Virus record (IMG/VR): IMGVR_UViG_3300019487_000958
Coordinates: 1 to 39,605 of that record
Origin: a virus
Reading direction: 5' to 3' (one strand)
DNA: 39,605 nucleotides
This document shows positions 16,354-22,681 of this stretch, in pieces; the stretch's first letter is position 1, and each line of letters begins with the position of its first letter. Under the pieces are notes generated by a model that did no database searches, was not told the origin of the DNA, and worked only from the letters and a program-made list of their open reading frames with translations. Made by a program: the position numbers and the translations under genes.

Positions 16354-16746
16354 TTAGTTCCTCCTTTGATCTGACGTTGACAATATCGAACCAGCTAAGA
16401 CCAGTTTTCTTGGAAGTGCTACAGAACAGTCCCCATACAAAACATCGATCATCTTGGTTCCAGTCACCTTGAATATGTACACATTGCTCCTGGCGTCTTT
16501 ACGAACGGATGCCTGAATTCGCTTCAGTATTTCATCGTCCGCAATCTCAAGCCTTCGATGCGCTTCCGATGTAGACCGCGTTTGTATGTTGTGTTTTTGA
16601 AACTCACGATAAATAACGTCTGTCGAGACGTTGACCGAAGAAGCCAAGTCTTTTACTTTCTCGCCGGATTCATACCTGCGAGCAAGCACTAATACCTTAT
16701 CCGTCGAGAGTTTTCTTTTCGGTGAAGGACGAGGTTTCAGCCTTTC
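16354..16746 (-). CDS. Second HTH domain, probably made by -1 frameshift from the 72-aa HTH gene
   Basis: A 130-residue segment with no good start codon. It opens ERLKPRPSPKRK, then VLVLARRYESGEKVKDLASSVNVSTDVIYREFQKHNIQTRS, a helix-turn-helix like those of recombinases and intron-encoded or HNH-linked proteins, then a basic region and a beta-like tail (VYIFKVTGTKMIDVLYGD). It becomes continuous with the upstream HTH gene by a -1 shift at A AAA AAG, giving a 200-residue protein with two DNA-binding domains. It stops 2 bases before the tube ATG and contains the tube Shine-Dalgarno. A GTG near 16689 is the alternative start. Confidence 0.55.
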   Translation of the reverse strand, partial: ERLKPRPSPKRKLSTDKVLVLARRYESGEKVKDLASSVNVSTDVIYREFQKHNIQTRSTSEAHRRLEIADDEILKRIQASVRKDARSNVYIFKVTGTKMIDVLYGDCSVALPRKLVLAGSILSTSDQRRN

Positions 16747-16955
16747 TTTTTTTTCTTTTTCGCTCCCGGCTTCGGCCCCGGCTTTAATTCGGGGGGCTTC
16801 GTACCCTCTGGAATTTCCCAATAGTGGCCGGTCGGCGTTAGGTGCTTGACTGCCTGCGGAATCTGTCCGGCCTGAAGCCAGAACATTACAGTTGTATAAG
16901 GCTTCCCTATCGCTTCGGCATACTGTCTCGGTGAAAGCACTTTCTTCTTTACCAT
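16737..16955 (-). CDS. Excisionase/MerR-like HTH protein with Lys-rich tail
   Basis: A 72-residue protein. SPRQYAEAIGKPYTTVMFWLQAGQIPQAVKHL and GHYWEIPEG fit the winged HTH of excisionase-type DNA-binding proteins. It ends in Pro/Gly/Lys-rich KPGPKPGAKKKKKKG. It is transcribed from the left arm of the divergent promoter, and its start lies 11 bases from an operator copy, so it is a candidate autoregulator of the island. The end of the gene contains a slippery run that can fuse it to the next frame. Confidence 0.7.
   Translation of the reverse strand: MVKKKVLSPRQYAEAIGKPYTTVMFWLQAGQIPQAVKHLTPTGHYWEIPEGTKPPELKPGPKPGAKKKKKKG
16746..16763 (-). promoter_or_regulatory. Programmed -1 frameshift site A AAA AAG
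   Basis: In the zero frame the codons are GCG AAA AAG AAA AAA AAG AAA GGC TGA, so the heptamer A AAA AAG at 16752-16746 is the slippery type of dnaX. GGGAG lies about 8 bases before it and could act as a stimulatory Shine-Dalgarno. The zero-frame stop is two codons beyond. No obvious downstream stem-loop is seen. Confidence 0.6.
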
Positions 16956-16965
16956 TCATATAATC

Positions 16966-17068
16966 GTACCCCCTACAAGCATTATAAAGCAACAGAGAGA
17001 AAATACAACAGAATTCTTGTAGGGGGTACAAGTTTTCTCTTGTATTCTTGTAGGGTCTACGGTACAAT
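16966..17068. promoter_or_regulatory. Divergent promoter with three operator copies
   Basis: GTACCCCCTACAAG at 16966-16979 is exactly inverted as CTTGTAGGGGGTAC at 17016-17029, and a third copy CTTGTAGGGTCTAC lies at 17047-17060. Minus-strand promoter: TTGTAT (17008-17003), 16-bp spacer, TATAAT (16986-16981). Plus-strand promoter: TTGTAT (17040-17045), 17-bp spacer, TACAAT (17063-17068). The first operator covers the expected minus start site; the third lies in the plus spacer. This layout fits mutual or self-repression by an HTH protein. Confidence 0.75.
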
Positions 17069-17074
17069 CCACCT

Positions 17075-17260
17075 ATGCTTAGAACAAACAAAGAACTCAA
17101 CAAAATCAGACGCGAATCGGGTGATTTTATGCCAGCGCGGGTGGAGAAAGCGCGCAGCAAGTACCAGCCACTCACAGCCGAAAGATTGGCTGAAATCAGA
17201 GCGAAGTACGCCGACCAAACCGCGAAGATCAACGCGATCTTTGAAGGAAAGTTCAAATAG
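17075..17260 (+). CDS. Small basic helical protein of the HNH island
   Basis: A 61-residue protein, rich in Lys, Arg and Glu (LTAERLAEIRAKYADQTAKINAIF). The ATG lies only 7 bases after the TACAAT box, so it is probably leaderless. It is followed after 8 bases by the HNH gene with its own Shine-Dalgarno. Possibly a DNA-binding partner or antirepressor; no family recognised. Confidence 0.55.
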   Translation: MLRTNKELNKIRRESGDFMPARVEKARSKYQPLTAERLAEIRAKYADQTAKINAIFEGKFK

Positions 17261-17268
17261 GAGCAACG

Positions 17269-17583
17269 ATGGCCCGACACCGAAGAGACGCCCGCACGTC
17301 TGCATATCTCCGCGCTAAGAAATACGGAGTGAGAATCGAACAGGTGCGCTTTGATTTCATCATCAAGCGCGACCGTTCGACCTGCTACCTGTGCGGGCGG
17401 GTTTTGATGGGCTATCAGATTGTTTTTGATCACGTCGCGCCGCTCTCTCGCGGGGGGCCGCACTCTGAAGGCAATATCCGCGTTGCTTGCGCGCCGTGCA
17501 ATCGAAGGAAGGGGAACAATCTGCCTGCCGAATGTAAATGGCTCAAAAGATCGACGGGCATTTTGATTCTCAGAAAAGTTTAA
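17269..17583 (+). CDS. HNH endonuclease
   Basis: A 104-residue HNH nuclease. C39/C42 and C74/C77 form a zinc site. DHVAPLSRGG (H55) and EGNIRVACAPCNRRKGNN (N69, C74, C77, N78) complete the beta-beta-alpha-metal fold. TAGGAG precedes the ATG by 6 bases. Unlike the HNH beside packaging terminases, it stands in the opposite direction to the phage genes within an island, so a homing role is more likely than a role in DNA packaging. Its target may be the tube-gene start that it interrupts. Confidence 0.82.
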   Translation: MARHRRDARTSAYLRAKKYGVRIEQVRFDFIIKRDRSTCYLCGRVLMGYQIVFDHVAPLSRGGPHSEGNIRVACAPCNRRKGNNLPAECKWLKRSTGILILRKV

Positions 17584-17646
17584 GAGGCAGGGTTGAGGCC
17601 GTCGCTCAGGCAGAAGGCGCGGCCCGTTTGCAACGGAGGGGATGTT

Positions 17647-17994
17647 ATGAAAATAGAAGGCGAAATTCTTGTTGTTGAATACAGCATCAGAGGCGACAAA
17701 CACACCGAATTTGAAAAGAAGGTGCTTACTGCACATTTCCAGCTTCGCCACCTTATGGGCATCGCCGCTCTCATCAGACTCGTTGATATCCAAGCGGGAT
17801 GCAACAGAGATGACATAACATGGCAGAACCTTGAAAACCTGTGCGTCTCGATCAATGAACTTGGCAGCCTTATCTACGCCCTCGCCGATGGCGCGTATGG
17901 CGACGTGGTAGAGCTTGAAGAACTCTACAATCGGCAGGCTAAAAGCTTCTGTGAAGCCCTTGATGCGGCTAAGTCTGCCGAGAAGGGAGAGTGA
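17647..17994 (+). CDS. Island protein of unknown function
   Basis: A 115-residue protein with a strong site (GGAGGGGATGTT before the ATG at 17647). It begins with a beta-rich MKIEGEILVVEYSI and continues with helices (FEKKVLTAHFQLRHLMGIAALIRLVD, VVELEELYNRQAKSFCEALDA). It ends 6 bases before the tube-gene remnant, so it marks the edge of the island. No family recognised. Confidence 0.6.
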   Translation: MKIEGEILVVEYSIRGDKHTEFEKKVLTAHFQLRHLMGIAALIRLVDIQAGCNRDDITWQNLENLCVSINELGSLIYALADGAYGDVVELEELYNRQAKSFCEALDAAKSAEKGE

Positions 17995-18000
17995 CCTCCG

Positions 18001-18033
18001 GTATCTACCTTCACTCGTTCCTTTACCTGGCAT
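18001..18033 (-). pseudogene. Remnant 5' end of a tail-tube gene
   Basis: Eleven codons, MPGKGTSEGRY, preceded by GCGAGG and 6 bases. The intact tube gene begins MAGKGTSEGRF. The eight shared residues after position 2 use different codons in each copy, for example GGT/GGC, AAA/AAG, ACG/ACT, AGT/TCT. After the eleventh codon the frame enters antisense of the island gene. It is thus a broken gene start left upstream of the insertion. Confidence 0.7.
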
Positions 18034-18050
18034 TGCTTACCTCGCTGTTG

Positions 18051-18098
18051 AGGTGACAGGGAACAGGTTACAGCCCTGTCACCTGTCACCTGTTCCCT
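18051..18098. repeat. Inverted GGTGACAG/GGAACAG repeat
   Basis: GGGAACAGGT at 18059-18068 is inverted at 18088-18097, and GGTGACAGG at 18052-18060 is inverted at 18075-18083. The repeat abuts the sheath stop codon. Confidence 0.8.
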
Positions 18099-19632
18099 AT
18101 TGTTGCAGGACGCTCAAATCCTGAAACAACCTCACGTTCTCGATGTTGATGATTACCTGCTCGGCGGTCGGACTGATCCTCACTCCCCACAGGACGTGGA
18201 CGCGCTGCTGATCCAACTCTTCAGGCGGATTGTTGCTCTCATCAGCGACGACGATGAAAGCTTCCTCCTGCTCCTTGCCGAAGAGTGCGCCGACTTCCCA
18301 ATAGGGCTTGAGGAACGATACGCCGGTTGCAACCAAATCGCGGAAGAGTCGCCCCTGTGGATCGACCACCGAAAATGGCGCCCATTGATAACCGAGTTTC
18401 GCCGAGTAGTAGAAGAGATTCAGCAATCGAATCTCGTGAACCATCTGAACTCTGGTATCGCCAGTGATGACCCGCGCGCCATAAATCTTCACGCCTTGCT
18501 CAGGCAACGGAGTGATCACATTCACATCCTTGCCGTTGAGAAATTCGCGGGTGTTCTCATCCGTCTGAGATTGACCGTTCGAAGCCTTCTCAACTCCGAG
18601 CGCACCAGGTATGACCAGATTGGCTGGCGCTTTGTGTGTGCCAATCTCGCGATCCACCTTCGCGCAGGCTCCAGCGGCGAACCCCGAAGGAGCATAAAAC
18701 TTTCTCAACCCGCTGCCCTCGATGTCGAGCATTTCGACGTGAGGCCAGTAGATCGCGGCATAATAACTTCCGTAGATAGCGCGAATGTCTGCCACATCCT
18801 GTTTATCGCTTCCAAACGGGGGATCAAGGAGCGCAAGCCGATGATATGCCTCAGCGTGCGCGATCAGGGCCGCGTGAGCTTCATTGGTCGTTATCCCAGG
18901 GAGGGCTACCTGCCCGCCTCCAAGTTGCTCATCCTTGAACGTCTGAAGGCCAGTTTTTCCACCGGGCTGCCCGTTGTCAGTGCCAATGTATGTTGCCGCA
19001 GTTATTGTGCTGAAATCATCGGTGCCGCCAGTGAGTGAAGATTCAGCAGCAATCGCAGGCAGGTTGTTCGGCGGAACCGTGGCGCTGTTGAGATTCACAA
19101 CATCGACCAGTTTCGAATTCTGATTGATGCGATCAATCGAAACCTGATCGATCTTGATGTTGTCGAAGCTTTCCTTCCGATTTAGAAACACGCTGCGAAA
19201 CGTGAGCTTCACGCTGTTAGCAACTGTCCCCGCTTCGACTGTCACCTTGAGATCGACCTTGCTCGAAGGATACTTCGCATCGACTCTGAGTGTCGGGAGA
19301 GGTGTACCCGCTCGGTCATTGAGCGTCTTCGTAGCTTTGACTGGCGTTGTTCCGACAACGCGAGTAATCCACGCCTGTTTGCCCGGAAAGTTGTTGAAAA
19401 AGTGATAGCAGAAATCATCCAGGAAGCTGTTGGCATCGAAGCCTCCGAACTGGCGAACATAGTCCGGCCAGCTTGTGACGACGCGCGGGATGTTGACCGG
19501 CCCCCAGGGAGAATAGCCAACTGCGAAGGCAGTAGACGAAGGCTGGCGCTGGATTGGGCGCGCGACCTGGAAGGTATTCACCAGCACGGTCACGCCTGGT
19601 AAAGTCGATTCGATCACGAGTCCCTGAGCCAT
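18097..19632 (-). CDS. Tail sheath protein (Mu gpL-like)
   Basis: A 511-residue contractile tail sheath. Typical features are the N-terminal PGVTVLVNTFQVARPIQ, TAFAVGYSPWGPVNIPRVVTSWPDYVRQFGGF, and the C-terminal domain with VNVITPLPEQGVKIYGARVI, WEVGALFGKEQEEAFIVVADE and QVIINIENVRLFQDLSVLQQ. It wraps the tube and drives contraction. AAGGAGG lies upstream and the ATG overlaps the previous stop (TGATG). Length is normal for the Mu/eCIS type. Confidence 0.92.
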   Translation of the reverse strand: MAQGLVIESTLPGVTVLVNTFQVARPIQRQPSSTAFAVGYSPWGPVNIPRVVTSWPDYVRQFGGFDANSFLDDFCYHFFNNFPGKQAWITRVVGTTPVKATKTLNDRAGTPLPTLRVDAKYPSSKVDLKVTVEAGTVANSVKLTFRSVFLNRKESFDNIKIDQVSIDRINQNSKLVDVVNLNSATVPPNNLPAIAAESSLTGGTDDFSTITAATYIGTDNGQPGGKTGLQTFKDEQLGGGQVALPGITTNEAHAALIAHAEAYHRLALLDPPFGSDKQDVADIRAIYGSYYAAIYWPHVEMLDIEGSGLRKFYAPSGFAAGACAKVDREIGTHKAPANLVIPGALGVEKASNGQSQTDENTREFLNGKDVNVITPLPEQGVKIYGARVITGDTRVQMVHEIRLLNLFYYSAKLGYQWAPFSVVDPQGRLFRDLVATGVSFLKPYWEVGALFGKEQEEAFIVVADESNNPPEELDQQRVHVLWGVRISPTAEQVIINIENVRLFQDLSVLQQ

Positions 19633-19826
19633 CAGTTATCCTCCTTCTTGCCCTTCGCGGGTTTCGGCTCCTCGATAATGGCGATGAAACCCTTATCTAT
19701 CAGTCGCCGTCTGTCGCGATCGCTGAGGCCCTTTACTGTCTTTTCGGAGCCATCAGTCCCCGCGGCGGCAAGGATCGTGCCGTCATCGAGTAGAATTGGT
19801 TTGCCGTAGTTGTTGACTATTTTCAT
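19632..19826 (-). CDS. Small protein before the sheath (Mu gp38-position)
   Basis: A 64-residue charged protein. MKIVNNYGKPILLDDGTILAAAG and LSDRDRRRLIDKGFIAIIEEPKP resemble short Mu-like proteins found directly before the sheath. GGAGGAAGA precedes the ATG and the stop overlaps the sheath start. Its exact role is unknown. Confidence 0.7.
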   Translation of the reverse strand: MKIVNNYGKPILLDDGTILAAAGTDGSEKTVKGLSDRDRRRLIDKGFIAIIEEPKPAKGKKEDN

Positions 19827-19849
19827 TCTTCCTCCGGTATCGATGGACG

Positions 19850-19906
19850 CGGAAGGAGGTCATCCACACTATGCAGAATTGACGAAACAATGAACTTCCC
19901 CGCGTC
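19850..19906. other. Spacer with a long-loop inverted repeat
   Basis: TGGACGCGG at 19849-19857 and CCGCGTCCA at the other end form a 9-bp inverted repeat with a ~40-bp loop between the gp37-like and gp38-like genes. No T-run is seen, so its role is uncertain. Confidence 0.4.
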
Positions 19907-19908
19907 CA

Positions 19909-20553
19909 CTAACTCAGAACCACCCCCGGCAGATTCGATCCATCTTTCGGGTAAGTGTTCTCAACCTCAAAAATCAACTCCTGAACCAGCGGCCCTGTGG
20001 TCGTTCGATCAGGAGTGAGGTACTTGAAATAAGTGTCGTAGTGAATCGCATAAGCCGTCAGTTGCGGAAGCCTCGCAATGTAATCGACCCCGGCTGGCTT
20101 CAACGGCTCAGGATTCAACAACACTGTTTCATCACCATCGACAACTTTGAATTGCAAACAATCGAGCGCACTCTTCGCATCAGCGATCATTTTGTAAGCG
20201 CCAATGTCCTGACCTTTGCCACGCCTTCGGGCCAGATCGCCGCGCGCATCGCCCGAAACAACGATCACTGCGAAGCCGCAATCGTGTTTGAAGACTCGCG
20301 GCTCTCCGGGCAGTGGAGCGGTTGCAGGCGATTCCACATCCTCGCCGTCTTCATAAGAGACCAGCACGAGCGGCATTCGCGGAGTGAGTTCGCCGAGCGC
20401 GCGGCGAAGTTGCTCAGTGTCAAGCTCGCCTCCGTAAGTCCCCCACTCTTTCACATAAGGCATAGCGGGTTTCAGGGCGGCGATCATCCCGTCCTCGATG
20501 CCTGCGACAAAAAAATCAAATCCGTGTTCCATAGCAGATGTTCTTACTAACAT
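19909..20553 (-). CDS. Mu gp37-like (DUF1834) tail terminator/connector protein
   Basis: A 214-residue protein in the gp36-gpG-gp37-sheath order of Mu-like phages. MEHGFDFFVAGIEDGMIAALKP, LRRALGELTPRMPLVLVSYEDGEDV, a middle FAVIVVSGDARGDLARRRG and IGAYKMIADAKSALDCLQF fit DUF1834 proteins. The start is uncertain: the first ATG lies in a TTAGATG repeat, the second at 20532 begins MEHGFDFF. Expected role is in tail completion at the head-tail junction. Confidence 0.7.
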   Translation of the reverse strand: MLVRTSAMEHGFDFFVAGIEDGMIAALKPAMPYVKEWGTYGGELDTEQLRRALGELTPRMPLVLVSYEDGEDVESPATAPLPGEPRVFKHDCGFAVIVVSGDARGDLARRRGKGQDIGAYKMIADAKSALDCLQFKVVDGDETVLLNPEPLKPAGVDYIARLPQLTAYAIHYDTYFKYLTPDRTTTGPLVQELIFEVENTYPKDGSNLPGVVLS

Positions 20554-20570
20554 CTAACATCTAACATCTG
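20547..20570. repeat. TTAGATG tandem repeat
   Basis: Minus strand CAGATG TTAGATG TTAGATG TTAG lies directly at the start of the gp37-like gene and offers its first possible ATG. Confidence 0.85.
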
Positions 20571-20571
20571 A

Positions 20572-21048
20572 TCACTTCCTCAAGTGACGACTGAAAATCT
20601 CTTCGATCTTCCTGATGTCTTCTGCCTGAACTAAGAGGAAAGGCCGTGCTGGTGTCTTCGATCTTCCGCGCCCCTTGCCTCCGGGATAACCAAAGTGATG
20701 ACGCGCAGCATAGACAACATTCGTGCCGATCTCCGCCGACTCGTCCTCGACGTTGAAGCTCATCGAATTTTTCAATCGCACCGTATCGATCAGGATGCGT
20801 GAGCCTCGCCTGACCTGCCTATCCCCGCCAGCAGTCGCTTTCCTCTTACGTCTCGACGCGAGAGTGCGAGGATTGAGAGGCGACCATTTACGAGGCCGCC
20901 CCTGCGCCTGAAAATTCTTTTCAATCGAGCCGAGCATATAGACTGCCGACGAGATGAGCGGACGCTTGACCGTGCGAGCGTTAGCAGCGATCTCGCCTAG
21001 TCGTTTATTCAAATGATCCAGCCCGCCAAATTCGGATTTCTCAGCCAT
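20572..21048 (-). CDS. Phage virion morphogenesis protein (Mu gpG / P2 gpS-like)
   Basis: A 158-residue basic protein of the virion morphogenesis family: LNKRLGEIAANARTVKRPLI, EKNFQAQGRPRKWSPLNPRTLASR, ILIDTVRLKNSMSF, GTNVVYAARHHFGYPGG and TPARPFLLVQAEDIRKIEEIF. It takes part in tail completion. The ATG follows the repeat cassette without a strong ribosome site. Confidence 0.85.
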   Translation of the reverse strand: MAEKSEFGGLDHLNKRLGEIAANARTVKRPLISSAVYMLGSIEKNFQAQGRPRKWSPLNPRTLASRRKRKATAGGDRQVRRGSRILIDTVRLKNSMSFNVEDESAEIGTNVVYAARHHFGYPGGKGRGRSKTPARPFLLVQAEDIRKIEEIFSRHLRK

Positions 21049-21058
21049 ATTTGTTTTA

Positions 21059-21136
21059 GGTGACAGGGAACAGGTTACAGGTTACAGAGAAGGAATCTCC
21101 GCGCCCTGTCCCCTGTAACCTATTCCCTGTTCCCTC
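21059..21136. repeat. Inverted repeat cassette, second copy
   Basis: Arms of GGTGACAGGGAACAGGTTAC type surround AAGGAATCTCCGCGCCCTG, the same core as the cassette at 12157-12230. The two copies also share the flanking gene orientation. Confidence 0.85.
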
Positions 21137-21137
21137 A

Positions 21138-21587
21138 TCAATAGCCTGTCAATTTGTCGTCACTGAAGACGACTGTCGATTTCTCCGAACCCCTCAACAC
21201 TTCATCGGGACTCGCCGGATTCGTTTCCGTCTCTTCCAAGCTCGGCACATCGAGCGCGGCCTTGCCCGCTGCCACATCCTGAAGGAACTTCATCGCCGCG
21301 TCGTGAGCTTCTTTTTTGACCTTGTAACTCCCCTCGGTATCGGTCGCCCGCGATTTATAAAGATGAAACACTGCGAGATCAAGACACACGGCCTTGACCT
21401 TCTCAGTGACCGGGACGGGGAGCGTGTATCGAGTGCGTGAGTAAGAGTCGACCGTGCCGACAGCGTAAGAGATCGCCTTGTTGATTCTGGACTCACCGAC
21501 TTCGCCGATTCCCTCATCGTCGGTGAGTTGAATCAGCTTGTCTTCGCCGAGTTCATCCAGCAAATCTTGTTGTGTGATATAGCTCAT
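21138..21587 (-). CDS. Mu gp36-like (DUF1320) head-tail protein
   Basis: About 149 residues from the ATG at 21587 (a GTG lies 6 bases earlier). MSYITQQDLLDELGEDKLIQLTDDEG, INKAISYAVGTVDSYSRTRYTLPVP and VKAVCLDLAVFHLYKSRA match the DUF1320 / gp36 family, a head-completion or connector protein. Residues are normal in length; the C terminus is DDKLTGY. Confidence 0.85.
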   Translation of the reverse strand: MSYITQQDLLDELGEDKLIQLTDDEGIGEVGESRINKAISYAVGTVDSYSRTRYTLPVPVTEKVKAVCLDLAVFHLYKSRATDTEGSYKVKKEAHDAAMKFLQDVAAGKAALDVPSLEETETNPASPDEVLRGSEKSTVVFSDDKLTGY

Positions 21588-21593
21588 CGTCAC

Positions 21594-21764
21594 TCAAGTC
21601 AAAAATCGGAGTCAATTTTTGGCAAAATTTTCAAAGTCCATTCAAAATGCCATTCAATGGCGTACAATCTTGTCAGTATCGATCAGGCTGTCGTGAAACC
21701 CATTTCCGCGTTTTCCCATCTCTCGCCGCTCTCAGGCCGATTTCGCGCGATTTCGAATTCTCCG
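21594..21764. other. Intergenic region between the secreted protein and the gp36-like gene
   Basis: About 170 bases without a gene, AT-richer than its flanks. TTGAATGG occurs twice on the minus strand and an ATTTTTGACTTGAG / AAAATTGACTC pair suggests repeats. A late promoter could lie here, but no convincing -35/-10 pair is visible. Confidence 0.4.
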
Positions 21765-21789
21765 TCCTGTCCCCTGTAACCTGTCCCCT
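21765..21789. repeat. GGTTACAG/GGGACAG repeat
   Basis: Minus strand GAGGGGACAGGTTACAGGGG repeats the common family just downstream of the secreted-protein gene. Confidence 0.75.
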
Positions 21790-22439
21790 CAAGGTGTTAT
21801 CACCCGATACTTGATCGTCACTACAGCCGTGCCTGTCCCTGTGGCAAAGGGGGCGGTCGCATTAGTGATCACAATCGCGGCAGCAGGCACAGGCGTAAAC
21901 GAAGCGATCACGCCGCCAACGTGGTTATACTCGGTTCCCGCGCCTCCGGTGGTGACGACGCTCGCGGCGATGTCCGCGCTGACTTTCGCGCCGCTCGCAT
22001 CGGTGTAGCGAAACTCCAACGCTCCCCCGCCAGTGAAGGCGGTCGCCGTGCGAATCATTTTGAAGGTGATCGATTCGACCAGAATGAGTTTGCCCGCCGC
22101 TGGCGCTGCGATGAGTTGAACGGGAGTAGTCCCCATCGCGATGATGTTGGCGGCTGAGAGTGATACCTGAATGGTGCGCGCGATGCTCTCATCGAGGCTC
22201 ACAGTGTAGACGCCTGCGGCGGGTGTGACTGTCACCTGACTGGCAGTTCCGGCAACACTCGTCACGGGCGGCGTATAGGTCGCTTCATTGCCGGAGCGCG
22301 TGACCGTGCCAGTCAGTTTGAAGATTCGCGTCGGCAGTGGGTCTGCGCCGCCGACCTGCCCGATCCTCAATCGGTCGAACTGGAATCCGGCTGCGAACAG
22401 ACTCAACACCAGCAGCAATGCAAAAGCTCGCTTCATCAT
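21789..22439 (-). CDS. Signal-peptide protein in the capsid block, possible decoration protein
   Basis: A 216-residue protein with an N-terminal Sec-like signal (MMKRAFALLLVLSLFAAGFQ). Later, GTTPVQLIAAPAAGKLILVESITFKMI, GGGALEFRYTDASGAKV and GTAVVTIKYRVI form a beta-sandwich typical of phage head or fibre accessory proteins. GAGAGGTGAA precedes a double ATG and overlaps the gp35-like stop (ATGA). Its position between the capsid protein and gp36 would suit a decoration protein, yet the signal peptide argues for export. Confidence 0.6.
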   Translation of the reverse strand: MMKRAFALLLVLSLFAAGFQFDRLRIGQVGGADPLPTRIFKLTGTVTRSGNEATYTPPVTSVAGTASQVTVTPAAGVYTVSLDESIARTIQVSLSAANIIAMGTTPVQLIAAPAAGKLILVESITFKMIRTATAFTGGGALEFRYTDASGAKVSADIAASVVTTGGAGTEYNHVGGVIASFTPVPAAAIVITNATAPFATGTGTAVVTIKYRVITP

Positions 22440-22636
22440 TTCACCTCTCTAACCAGATCGCGTTCATCATCGAGCAGCGCGACATAATCAAGATCAGACG
22501 TGCGTTCGCCCTTCTTCAAAAGCTTATGGCCGAGTGTGCCTTCGCAGATCACCTCCACGACTACCTTCTTTTTGCGGCTTGCGGTTGAATCATCAGACGG
22601 CTTTGCCTGCTCCTGATCTTTCGTATTTTTCGCCAT
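22436..22636 (-). CDS. Small protein after the major capsid gene (Mu gp35-position)
   Basis: A 66-residue protein from the ATG at 22636 (GGAG 6 bases upstream). It has a Lys/Asp/Ser-rich N terminus followed by VVVEVICEGTLGHKLLKKGERTSDLDYVALLDDERDLV. Short proteins of this kind follow capsid genes in Mu-like phages. Function unknown. Confidence 0.65.
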   Translation of the reverse strand: MAKNTKDQEQAKPSDDSTASRKKKVVVEVICEGTLGHKLLKKGERTSDLDYVALLDDERDLVREVK

Positions 22637-22645
22637 AATCACTCC

Positions 22646-22680
22646 TTCTGAAAACTGAAAACCGAAAACTGGAAACTGGC
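22646..22680. repeat. GGAAACT-type repeat
   Basis: Plus strand GAAAACTGAAAACCGAAAAC then TGGAAACTGG forms five 7-8-base units between the capsid gene and the gp35-position gene. Confidence 0.85.
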
Positions 22681-22681
22681 A

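Larger units (their letters stand above)
16320..18000. mobile_element. HNH/HTH island inserted at the start of the tail-tube gene
   Basis: About 1.65 kb between the sheath and the tube gene, two genes that are adjacent in Mu-like phages. It holds five reading frames on both strands, a divergent promoter with three operator copies and an HNH endonuclease. At its sheath side there is a remnant of a tube-gene start (18001-18033). At its other side is the intact tube gene. The boundaries given are approximate. No terminal inverted repeats or integrase are visible, so homing by the HNH protein is the likeliest way of spread, by analogy with free-standing homing endonucleases. Confidence 0.6.

Noticed and set aside
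16956-18000. A 559-codon minus-strand frame running from 18033 to 16354
   Set aside because: Beyond its last ~130 codons it is antisense to three plus-strand genes with good ribosome sites and promoters, and it passes through the divergent promoter. Only its first 11 codons (tube remnant) and last 130 (second HTH) are meaningful.
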